Assembly (NCBI RefSeq): GCF_016786255.1
Contig: NZ_JADMKT010000078.1
Location: 62,001 to 126,000 of the forward strand
From: Robertkochia sediminum
GTDB taxonomy: Bacteria; Bacteroidota; Bacteroidia; Flavobacteriales; Flavobacteriaceae
Direction: 5' to 3'
DNA: 64,000 nucleotides
Part shown: in pieces, positions 8,343 to 16,201 of the stretch
How the letters are laid out: each line of letters starts with the position of its first letter
Position numbering within the stretch: position 1 is the stretch's first letter
Made by a program: the position numbers and the translations under genes
The notes under the pieces: generated by a model
Told to the model about the DNA's origin: nothing
What the model saw: only the letters and a program-made list of their open reading frames with translations
The model's database searches: none

Positions 8343-9473
8343 TTACAGTGATTTTTTATAGGTTCTCCACTTCTTGATGAGTCGTGGATCGTAATCTTTC
8401 CACAGGGCTTGCACCTGGTTGTTGGTTTCGAGTTCCGGATTGGTCTCTACAACCTTGATCCCTTTCCTGTTAAAGAGGTCGATCACCTCTTTAAAAATGA
8501 TGGCGGTTACACCCTTTCCTGCAAATTCCGGCTTCACGCCAATGAGAAGTAAGGTGGCCTTGTCGTTCTTTTTCATGGCCTTCATCAGGTGATAGAACCC
8601 AAAGGGAAAGAGTCGGCCCTTGGATTTCTGTAGCGCTTTTGTAAATGATGGTACCACAACAGAAAAGGCTACCAGTTCTCCGTCTTGATCAGCGATAAGC
8701 GCAATGTAGTCGGGGTGGATGAACTTGAGGAACTTCTCCTTGTAGTGTTCCACCTGGTAAGGCTTAATAGGGGTGAACGATTGCAAGGAGCTATAGGTCT
8801 TGTTCATCAGATCAAAGATCCGGTCGGCATAGGGCAGGAGCTCCTTATTCGATTTAAAGGTGAGCAACTGGAACCCGAACTTTTTCATGATCAGCCCTGA
8901 GAACTTTTCTACCTTCGGAGGCACCTCTTTCGGAACGTCGATCTCGTATTCCTTCCAGTCTACTTCTTTGGTAAAGCCCAGACCTGTGACCAGGTCGTTG
9001 TAGTATTGCGGATTGTAATAGGTAGACATGCTTCCGGGACGGTCGAATCCTTCCAGTAACATTCCGGCCTTATCCATATTAGTGAATCCTGCCGGCCCTT
9101 CGGCGTATTCCAGGTTGAGCTCACGCCCTTTTTCGTATACTTTTTCAAACAGCTTCTCCGCTACTTCCTTATCGTTAATGGCTTCGAACCATCCCCACCT
9201 GATCTTGGGTTTTCCCAATTCCTTTACTTCCGGCCAGTTCACAATAACGGCGATCCTTCCTGCGGCTTTGTTGTTTTTGTAGGCCATATAATACCAGGCG
9301 TCTGCTTCCTGGTAGGCGGGATTCTTATTCCAGTCGAAGTTGTCGATCTCTTCATTAATGATCGGGGGTACCCAATGCGGGCTGTTACGGTAAAGCTCAA
9401 AAGCGAGTTTTACAAAATTGGTAAGTCTACGCCTGTTGGTGATCTCCCTGATCTCAATACGCTGTTCGCTCAT
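8343..9473 (-). CDS. GNAT-fold acyltransferase; candidate N-acyltransferase of the sphingoid/capnine base
   Basis: This 376-residue protein has an N-terminal half with NPAYQEADAWYYMAY and GFTNMDKAGMLLEGFD, and a C-terminal GNAT domain with the acyl-CoA loop GVKPEFAGKG (312-321). It is roughly twice the size of a simple acetyltransferase. No signal peptide is present. It converges on the CapB/SPT-type gene. Bacterial ceramide synthase of Caulobacter was reported as an unrelated-to-eukaryote enzyme resembling acyl-CoA N-acyltransferases, and it is often near spt. I therefore infer N-acylation of the long-chain base, with modest confidence. It follows an outer-membrane protein gene by 23 bases. 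Confidence 0.7.
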   Translation of the reverse strand: MSEQRIEIREITNRRRLTNFVKLAFELYRNSPHWVPPIINEEIDNFDWNKNPAYQEADAWYYMAYKNNKAAGRIAVIVNWPEVKELGKPKIRWGWFEAINDKEVAEKLFEKVYEKGRELNLEYAEGPAGFTNMDKAGMLLEGFDRPGSMSTYYNPQYYNDLVTGLGFTKEVDWKEYEIDVPKEVPPKVEKFSGLIMKKFGFQLLTFKSNKELLPYADRIFDLMNKTYSSLQSFTPIKPYQVEHYKEKFLKFIHPDYIALIADQDGELVAFSVVVPSFTKALQKSKGRLFPFGFYHLMKAMKKNDKATLLLIGVKPEFAGKGVTAIIFKEVIDLFNRKGIKVVETNPELETNNQVQALWKDYDPRLIKKWRTYKKSL

Positions 9474-9496
9474 AGGTCAATGCTCTGCAAGGGTTC

Positions 9497-10450
9497 TCAG
9501 AACCTCTTTTTTCGTTTCTTTTTCTTTTTACGAAGCGCACGTTTTTCAAAGTCGGATACGTTGTCGATCTTCTTTTTCGGATCCTTATGATAATCCAATC
9601 GGTAGGCGATCCCAACTTCTCCAAATATTCTTCGGGGCGTATCTTTAATATTGGTACCTCCCGAAATATCTACCTGCAGGTTCTTGTTTAAAAGGTGTGC
9701 AGCTCCTATTCTGAAGACCCCGTCACCATAAAAATCACTCTTATAGCCCTGGTGTTCAGCAAATAGCGAAAACCTTCCGTTGCGCAAGGAATGGGTTAGG
9801 GTGATGATGTAGTTGATCATGGGATCATCGCCGGTAAATTTATCATAAATGAGGTTGGAAACCAAGACCCAACGAGGCATTAGTTCGTGTTGTGTGATGA
9901 GCATTACCTTCGGACTTACGGTTGGTTCGGCAGGGGGTAAAAAAGGGTTGTCTCCAAAATTAAAATTCGCTCCGGCATAAACTGCAATGGCCGGCACGAG
10001 GTTCTTCCATTGAAATCCGTTATTGGCATTCCAGCTGTACAAATTAGGCTGGTCTCTACCTTCTTTTTTAAAGGGATCGTATATCAGGTATTTGACCCCA
10101 ACGGTATTCTTTAGAAAATTGGAGCGATCGTACTCGGCTCCGGGAAGGGTAGAGTTGTCGGTAACCTGTTCGTAGGCAGCACTACCATCGATAATGAGTT
10201 CGAGCTCTTCCAACAGTAATCCGTAGCGAAAAACATAATCCAGGCCCAGTCGGCTGGCCTCAGTGCGCAGTCCGCTATGGTCCCTTTGCTCGTAAAAGAA
10301 TCCGTTCTCACCTTGTATTACTCCGGTGCCAACACTAAAAGCACTGTATGAAGCTCCGGGACGGTTCGAATTTATGGTGTTGGTGTATTGCGACCAACCG
10401 TGGTAAAAACTAAAAAAAAAGGTAATTCCTAATAGTAGAATACTTTTCAT
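9497..10450 (-). CDS. Predicted outer-membrane beta-barrel protein (MetA-pathway/transporter-like family)
   Basis: This 317-residue protein has a signal peptide (MKSILLLGITFFFSFYHGWS, then QYTN). The mature part is rich in alternating aromatic and polar strands, such as SRLGLDYVFRYGLLLEELELII and FSLFAEHQGYKSDFYGDGVFRIG. The pattern resembles the 'putative MetA-pathway of phenol degradation' barrels (PF13557). I chose ATG 10450 because the upstream 42 codons look non-coding and would hide the signal. The C-terminus is a striking basic tail (KRALRKKKKKRKKRF). It precedes the GNAT gene by 23 bases and probably shares its transcript. The function is unknown. Confidence 0.7.
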   Translation of the reverse strand: MKSILLLGITFFFSFYHGWSQYTNTINSNRPGASYSAFSVGTGVIQGENGFFYEQRDHSGLRTEASRLGLDYVFRYGLLLEELELIIDGSAAYEQVTDNSTLPGAEYDRSNFLKNTVGVKYLIYDPFKKEGRDQPNLYSWNANNGFQWKNLVPAIAVYAGANFNFGDNPFLPPAEPTVSPKVMLITQHELMPRWVLVSNLIYDKFTGDDPMINYIITLTHSLRNGRFSLFAEHQGYKSDFYGDGVFRIGAAHLLNKNLQVDISGGTNIKDTPRRIFGEVGIAYRLDYHKDPKKKIDNVSDFEKRALRKKKKKRKKRF

Positions 10451-10615
10451 AGGGTTAAGTTTTAGCGTTTTCGGGGGTGATGACGAACTAATTTTCCGGT
10501 CTAAAATAAAAATAAAGTAACATAAATCCTTCAAAATAAGCCTTGACACCCCCTTTAATAACAAGGGTAGGGTCAATTTATTATATTTTTAAGGGGAAGG
10601 CCTAAGTGAATCCCT

Positions 10616-10623
10616 TATTTTTG
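10616..10623 (+). promoter_or_regulatory. -7 box TATTTTTG before the DUF4834-YfhO genes
   Basis: Perfect TAnnTTTG element 23 bases before ATG 10647. It probably drives the DUF4834, YfhO, glycosyltransferase and flippase run. Confidence 0.5.
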
Positions 10624-10646
10624 CCCCGAATTACAAAGTGAACATT

Positions 10647-10919
10647 ATGCAATTTTTGAGAACGCTGTTCATTATCATTCTCATCCTTTACGGAATGCGT
10701 ATCCTCGGTAGGATCTTCGGTCCTTTTCTAATGCGCTTCGCTTCAAAGAAAGTAGAGAAGAAGTTTAGAGAACGTTATGAACAGCAATACAATCGACAAC
10801 AAAATAATCCGGGATATCAGGAAGGCGAAACCATTGTAGAGCCTAAACACAAGGCTTCGTCATCTAAAAATTCTTCAGAAAAAGTTGGAGAATACATCGA
10901 TTTTGAAGAAATTGACTAA
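10647..10919 (+). CDS. DUF4834-family small membrane protein
   Basis: The 90-residue product starts MQFLRTLFIIILILYGMRIL, a single N-terminal membrane helix. A charged segment follows (ASKKVEKKFRERYEQQYNRQQ), and it ends EYIDFEEID. This layout is the DUF4834 family of Bacteroidota, function unknown. I prefer ATG 10647 to an upstream in-frame GTG at 10638. It ends 21 bases before yfhO and is probably the first gene of that unit. The soluble tail should face the cytoplasm if the positive-inside rule applies. Confidence 0.8.
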   Translation: MQFLRTLFIIILILYGMRILGRIFGPFLMRFASKKVEKKFRERYEQQYNRQQNNPGYQEGETIVEPKHKASSSKNSSEKVGEYIDFEEID

Positions 10920-10940
10920 CCTAATCAAGTTCGCAATTTA

Positions 10941-13385
10941 ATGGCAGACCTATTAAAAAAAGCAGTACCTCATTTTGTGGTACTGTTCTTGTTTATGATC
11001 ACTGCGCTTCTCTATTTTTCTCCGGTTCTTCAGGGGAAAAAGATCTTTCAAAGTGATATTGTTCAATATATTGGAATGGCTCATGAGAGAGATCAGCACA
11101 AACAGGCTACCGGAGAGGAATCTTACTGGACCAATAGTGCCTTTGGAGGTATGCCTACCTATCAGCTGGGGGCTAATTATCCGCATAACTATATCAAAGA
11201 ACTCGATCGCGTCTTACGCTTCTTACCGCGGCCGGCCGATTACCTTTTCCTTTATTTTATTGGCTTTTATATTTTCATGCTGGTCCTGCGGGTGCCCTGG
11301 AAACTTGCAGCCATCGGGGCTTTAGGTTTTGGGTTCTCTACCTATTTGATCATTATCCTGGGGGTGGGACATAATGCAAAAGCACATGCTGTGGCGTATT
11401 TCCCATGGGTGCTCTCGGGTATCGTTTTGGCCTTGCGCAAACGGTATGTTGCCGGATTTTTGCTTACCGCTCTTGGGATGGCGCTTGAGATCAGTGCCAA
11501 CCACTTTCAGATGACCTATTACCTTTTGCTCCTGGTATTGGTGTTGGGGCTGGTGTACCTTATTGATGCTGTAAAGAACAAGGAACTTCCCGATTTTTTT
11601 AAAGCTATCGGGGTATTGGTGCTTGCTGTTGTTTTGGCTATTGGTACTAATGCAGCCAACCTGATGGCCACCAGCGAATATGCGGCTTGGTCTACAAGGG
11701 GCTCAAAAGAACTAACCACAGATCCGGAAGGCAATCTGCTGAAGAAGAGTAGTGGTCTTGATAAAGATTATATTACTGCCTACAGTTACGGCCTCATGGA
11801 GTCTTTTAACCTGTTCTCCCCACGTTTGTTCGGAGGTGCCGATCAGGAAAATGTCGGAGAAGATTCTAATACCTTTCAATTCCTTATCAACCAGGGCGTG
11901 CCAAGATCGCAGGCTACCGGGTTCGTAAAGGCATTACCCATGTATTGGGGCGGACAGCCGGGAGTGGCGGCTCCGGCATATGTAGGAGCGGTATTGCTGT
12001 TTTTCTTCGTTCTGGGGATCTTCCTGGTAAAGGAAAAGCACAAATGGTGGCTGGCATTTGGTGCCTTACTTTCCCTTGTGTTATCATGGGGTAAGAACTT
12101 CGAGCTGCTTACCAATTTCATGATCGATCATTTTCCTCTCTACGACAAGTTCAGGGCGATCACCTCGGTACAGGTCATCCTGGAGCTTTGCGTGCCGGTG
12201 CTGGCAGTAATGGCTTTGGCCGCATTGCTTAATAAAGACCGGGATCATAACGAAAAGGCCAACGCCATAAAATACACTGCCATGATCTTCGGAGGCATTG
12301 GGGTGATCCTGTTCCTGCTCAAGGGAACATTCGATTTTGCAGGAGCTTACGACGACTACTACGCCCAGTCTATAGGGCCGGAGGTGGTAGATATGATCAT
12401 TCGCGACCGCAAGGCATTTTACACCCAGGACCTGCTCCGGAGTATTGTTCTCGTAGCTTTGGCCGGCGCATTAAGCTGGTTGTGGCTTAAAGATAAGCTC
12501 AAGCAGAACTTATTTATAGCAGGAGTGGGAGTGCTTATACTTTTCGACCTGGTCGTGGTAGACCGACGCTATGTGAACGAAGAGGATTTTGTTCAGGCAA
12601 GGGTCATGAATAAGCCTTTCAGAGCCGATGCTGCAGATAATGCCATTCTTCAGGATGACGATGATCACTTTAGGGTGTTTAATCTCAAGGAAGGACTTAA
12701 TGGTGCGAGTACATCGTTTTTTCACCATTCTCTTGGAGGGTACCACGCTGCGAAGCCCAAACGCATACAGGAATTGTACGAATACCAGATCGCCAGGAAC
12801 AATCCTGAAGTATTGAATATGCTCAATGTGAAATACCTGAAACGACCCGACGAACAGGGTGCCATGACGGTGATCCGGAATCCCGATGTTAATGGTAATG
12901 CCTGGTTCGTTAGTTCTCTTGTTGCTGTTCAGGGTGCCGATGCCGAAATGGCGGCACTCAGTACGATGAATACCAAGGAGCAAGCGGTTTTTGATGAAAC
13001 CGCCTTTGGAACCATGGCGAAATACCAGGGGAATTATGCAGTCGATTCGCTTACAACCATCAAATTAGAACAGTATCGCCCTGATGTATTGGTGTATCGA
13101 AGTACTAATGATCACGATGGGATAGCCGTATTCTCCGAAATGTATTATCCGCACGGATGGAAGGCTACCATCGACGGAGAACCGGCCGATACCTTTAGAG
13201 TGAATTATGCCCTTCGTGCCCTTTTTATTCCTGAGGGAACCCATGAAGTGGTCTTTACCTTCGATCCCGAAGTGGTCAAAACCGGTAGCACGCTTGGTCT
13301 CATAAGCAACCTCCTCTTGCTGCTTTGTGCTGTTGGTGGTGGATATCTGATATGGAAAAAGCAATCGGAACAACCAAAATCATAG
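10941..13385 (+). CDS. YfhO-family polytopic membrane protein (GT-C type)
   Basis: The 814-residue protein has an N-terminal helix (HFVVLFLFMITALLYFSP), about a dozen further hydrophobic segments to residue ~540, a large extracytoplasmic domain and a final helix (LGLISNLLLLLCAVGGGYLI). The first loop has SDIVQYIGM and NSAFGGMPTYQ, conserved in Bacteroidota YfhO. Firmicute YfhO is linked to transfer of sugars onto cell-wall polymers from lipid carriers; the substrate here is unknown. The neighbours are a glycosyltransferase and a flippase. The TAG stop is followed after one codon by the TTG start of the next gene, in the same frame. Confidence 0.85.
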   Translation: MADLLKKAVPHFVVLFLFMITALLYFSPVLQGKKIFQSDIVQYIGMAHERDQHKQATGEESYWTNSAFGGMPTYQLGANYPHNYIKELDRVLRFLPRPADYLFLYFIGFYIFMLVLRVPWKLAAIGALGFGFSTYLIIILGVGHNAKAHAVAYFPWVLSGIVLALRKRYVAGFLLTALGMALEISANHFQMTYYLLLLVLVLGLVYLIDAVKNKELPDFFKAIGVLVLAVVLAIGTNAANLMATSEYAAWSTRGSKELTTDPEGNLLKKSSGLDKDYITAYSYGLMESFNLFSPRLFGGADQENVGEDSNTFQFLINQGVPRSQATGFVKALPMYWGGQPGVAAPAYVGAVLLFFFVLGIFLVKEKHKWWLAFGALLSLVLSWGKNFELLTNFMIDHFPLYDKFRAITSVQVILELCVPVLAVMALAALLNKDRDHNEKANAIKYTAMIFGGIGVILFLLKGTFDFAGAYDDYYAQSIGPEVVDMIIRDRKAFYTQDLLRSIVLVALAGALSWLWLKDKLKQNLFIAGVGVLILFDLVVVDRRYVNEEDFVQARVMNKPFRADAADNAILQDDDDHFRVFNLKEGLNGASTSFFHHSLGGYHAAKPKRIQELYEYQIARNNPEVLNMLNVKYLKRPDEQGAMTVIRNPDVNGNAWFVSSLVAVQGADAEMAALSTMNTKEQAVFDETAFGTMAKYQGNYAVDSLTTIKLEQYRPDVLVYRSTNDHDGIAVFSEMYYPHGWKATIDGEPADTFRVNYALRALFIPEGTHEVVFTFDPEVVKTGSTLGLISNLLLLLCAVGGGYLIWKKQSEQPKS

Positions 13386-13388
13386 CAT

Positions 13389-14684
13389 TTGGAGCGGCGC
13401 AAGGGTAAAAGGGTACTGATCGTAACGTATTACTGGCCTCCGGCAGGAGGACCCGGAGTACAGCGGTGGCTGAAATTCGTGAAATACCTCCCCGGGCAAG
13501 GTGTAGAACCATGGGTTTATATACCTGAAAATGCCCATTACCCCCTTGTAGATGAAGGGCTGATCAAGGATGTACCCACAGGCATAAAGGTGCTTAGCAG
13601 GCCTATTTTCGAACCCTACCAATTGGCATCGTTGTTTTCTAAAAAAGGAACCCGCTCTATGAGCCGTGGCCTCATTAGCGAGAAGAAGCAAGGCTGGACA
13701 GAACGCCTGCTATTATGGGTACGTGGTAACTTATTTATTCCTGATGCCAGAAAGTATTGGGTAAAGCCCTCTGTAAAGTACCTGGAAGACGTGCTCCGAT
13801 CCGAACAGATCGATACCGTTATTACAACGGGGCCACCACATAGTGTCCATCTTATCGGACTGGAATTAAAGAAGCGCTCCGGGATACGATGGATCGCCGA
13901 TTTTCGTGATCCGTGGACCAGTATTGGGTATCATCAAAAGCTCAGGTTAACGGCCCGAGCTGCGCAAAAGCACAAGGATCTGGAGAAGCAGGTGCTTTCA
14001 GTGGCCGATGTGGTGATGGCTACGAGCAAGACTACAGCAAAAGAGTTCGAGGGGATCGCCGGCAGGGAGGTGGCGACCATTACCAACGGATTTGACGAAT
14101 ACGATCTAAGAGATCATAAGCCCTCTGAGAAATTCTGTATTTCGCATATCGGATCACTCTTGTCTGGGCGTGACCCTAAGATCTTATGGGAGGCTCTGGC
14201 TGAATTAACACGGGAGCGTGATGATATTCGGTCCTATCTGAAATTAAAGCTTGTCGGTGCCGTTAGTGAAGATGTATTGCGATCGGTGCAAGATGCCGGA
14301 TTAAGCCCTTTCCTTGAGCACCAGGGCTATGTGGCCCACGAGCAAGCCCTGATCCTTCAACGAGAGGCGCGTGTATTGCTATTGCTGGAGATCAATAAGG
14401 AAGAGACCAGGGGTATTATTCCCGGGAAACTCTTTGAATATATGGCAGCCCGAAGACCCGTATTGGCCATAGGTCCGGAAGGGTGGGAGGCCGGAGAGCT
14501 GCTTGAAGAGAGTGGAGCAGGCAAAGTATTTACCTATAAAGATAAAACCCCTTTAAAGGCTACTTTGATCGCGTTGTACGAAGATTACAAGCAAGAAAAG
14601 GTCGAACCGGAGAACACCGATCTTGAGAAATTTACAAGAAGAGCCCTGACCAAAAGGCTTGCCAACATCATATTAGAGCATTAA
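13389..14684 (+). CDS. GT4-type glycosyltransferase
   Basis: The 431-residue protein has an N-terminal acceptor domain beginning RVLIVTYYWPPAGGPGVQRW, WIADFRDPW mid-protein, and a C-terminal donor domain with GIIPGKLFEYMAARRPVLAIGP, the E-x7-E nucleotide-sugar region of GT-B enzymes. It should add a sugar to a cytoplasmic lipid-linked glycan. No ATG precedes the GGPGVQRW motif, so the start must be TTG 13389, one codon after the YfhO stop and in the same frame. Its TAA shares one base with the flippase ATG. Translational coupling with both neighbours is likely. Confidence 0.87.
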   Translation: MERRKGKRVLIVTYYWPPAGGPGVQRWLKFVKYLPGQGVEPWVYIPENAHYPLVDEGLIKDVPTGIKVLSRPIFEPYQLASLFSKKGTRSMSRGLISEKKQGWTERLLLWVRGNLFIPDARKYWVKPSVKYLEDVLRSEQIDTVITTGPPHSVHLIGLELKKRSGIRWIADFRDPWTSIGYHQKLRLTARAAQKHKDLEKQVLSVADVVMATSKTTAKEFEGIAGREVATITNGFDEYDLRDHKPSEKFCISHIGSLLSGRDPKILWEALAELTRERDDIRSYLKLKLVGAVSEDVLRSVQDAGLSPFLEHQGYVAHEQALILQREARVLLLLEINKEETRGIIPGKLFEYMAARRPVLAIGPEGWEAGELLEESGAGKVFTYKDKTPLKATLIALYEDYKQEKVEPENTDLEKFTRRALTKRLANIILEH

Positions 14685-16150
14685 TGGGTATTGTCAAGAG
14701 TCAATCACTTAAGAATTTGCTGAGCACCTACCTGGGTTTTGGGATAGGAGCCATCAATACCCTTTTCCTGTTCACTTATTTGCTAACAGATACCTATTAC
14801 GGTCTGGTTACCTATTTACTGTCTACCGCAAACCTTATGATGCCCCTTATGGCCTTTGGGGTGCATAATACCCTGGTCAAGTTCTATTCGGGGTATGGAA
14901 CTAACGGAGAGCAAAGAAAGTTTACGACCATGATGCTATGTTTACCTGCCCTTGTAGCCATTCCTTTGGGAATAGCGGGTTGGTTGGGCTTTCATTGGAT
15001 CGAAGCCTTTTTAACCAGGCGGAATCCGGAAGTGGCCCCCTACATCTGGACCATTTTTGTTATAGCTTTCGCGCTGTCGTATTTCGAGGTCTTTTACGCC
15101 TGGTCTAAGGTGCATTTACAAACCGTTTATGGGAATTTTCTTAAAGAGGTCTTTCCAAGGCTTTGTGTGATGATCCTGTTAGTGCTTATTGCCCTTGACA
15201 TGCTGGAGGTTGCCCATTTTATCGTGGCCATGGTTGGGGTGTATGTATTGCGCATGTTGCTTATGGCTACAAGCGCGTTTATGGTGGTTAAAAAACCTGA
15301 GCTGGAGTGGGGGTTACCCACAAATTTCCGTTCGATACTCAAATATACCAGCCTGATCATTATCGGAGGGTCTGTTGCAGTGGTCTTTCTGGATATCGAT
15401 CGATTTATGATCAACCAGTATAAGGAGATTCAGAATATTGCCTATTACAGTGTAGCGGTTTTTATCGCCGTGGTTATTGCTGTTCCGGCCAGAGCACTTC
15501 ACCAGATCACCTATCCGCTTACTTCCGGTCTGATGAACAGTGGGAAAATGGATGAGTTGGAAGCATTGTATAAGAAGAGCTCTATCAACCTCTTTTTGGT
15601 TAGCGGACTCATATTCCTGCTTATTGTGCTTAATGTAGACCAGTTGTACCTGGTGTTACCTGAAACTTACCGCGGTGGGGTCATTGTGGTCTTTCTGATC
15701 GCGCTGGCCAAATTGAGCGACAGCCTTTTGGGAAATAATAATGCCATTATATACAACAGTGATCATTACAGGATGGTATTGTTCTTCGGGTTATTTTTGG
15801 CAGTACTCACCGTATTGCTCAATATGGTGTTCATTCCGCTTTGGGGGATCAATGGTGCGGCGTTTGCATCGTTGCTCGCCTTCTTGATATTTAACGCCAC
15901 GAAGCTGTGGTTCGTTAAAAAGAAAATAGGAATCTCACCTTTTAGTCAAAACACCTTCAAAACCTTCTTACTGATCTGTGCTTTGGTACTCATCTTTTAT
16001 TTCTGGAATTTCTCTTTCCACCCGTTACTTAATATCGCTTTAAAAGCGTTCCTTATAACAGTGATCTACCTGGTGGTTGCATACCGCCTTAGGTTATCTT
16101 CAGAGGTAAATGAAGAGATCGATAAGTACATAAAAAAAGGGACGCCGTAA
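14684..16150 (+). CDS. Polysaccharide/oligosaccharide flippase (MATE/Wzx-like)
   Basis: The 488-residue protein has about 14 hydrophobic segments and few long soluble loops. The N-terminus SQSLKNLLSTYLGFGIGAINTLFLFTYLL and the PLMAFGVHNTLVKFYS segment match flavobacterial Wzx-type exporters. It should flip lipid-linked sugars to the periplasm. The ATG overlaps the preceding stop by one base (TAATG), which indicates coupling with the glycosyltransferase. The stop codon lies in a terminator hairpin. Transport of a different lipid precursor is possible. Confidence 0.85.
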   Translation: MGIVKSQSLKNLLSTYLGFGIGAINTLFLFTYLLTDTYYGLVTYLLSTANLMMPLMAFGVHNTLVKFYSGYGTNGEQRKFTTMMLCLPALVAIPLGIAGWLGFHWIEAFLTRRNPEVAPYIWTIFVIAFALSYFEVFYAWSKVHLQTVYGNFLKEVFPRLCVMILLVLIALDMLEVAHFIVAMVGVYVLRMLLMATSAFMVVKKPELEWGLPTNFRSILKYTSLIIIGGSVAVVFLDIDRFMINQYKEIQNIAYYSVAVFIAVVIAVPARALHQITYPLTSGLMNSGKMDELEALYKKSSINLFLVSGLIFLLIVLNVDQLYLVLPETYRGGVIVVFLIALAKLSDSLLGNNNAIIYNSDHYRMVLFFGLFLAVLTVLLNMVFIPLWGINGAAFASLLAFLIFNATKLWFVKKKIGISPFSQNTFKTFLLICALVLIFYFWNFSFHPLLNIALKAFLITVIYLVVAYRLRLSSEVNEEIDKYIKKGTP

Positions 16151-16166
16151 CCGGCATCCCCTTTTA
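16131..16166. terminator. Terminator overlapping the flippase stop
   Basis: GGGACGCCG and CGGCATCCC pair with one mismatch around the TAA at 16148-16150, with an A-run before and CTTTT after. It separates the convergent secreted basic protein gene. Confidence 0.65.
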
Positions 16167-16201
16167 GCTAGATCAAAATATATTTTAGTTCTCAAGCATT
16201 C

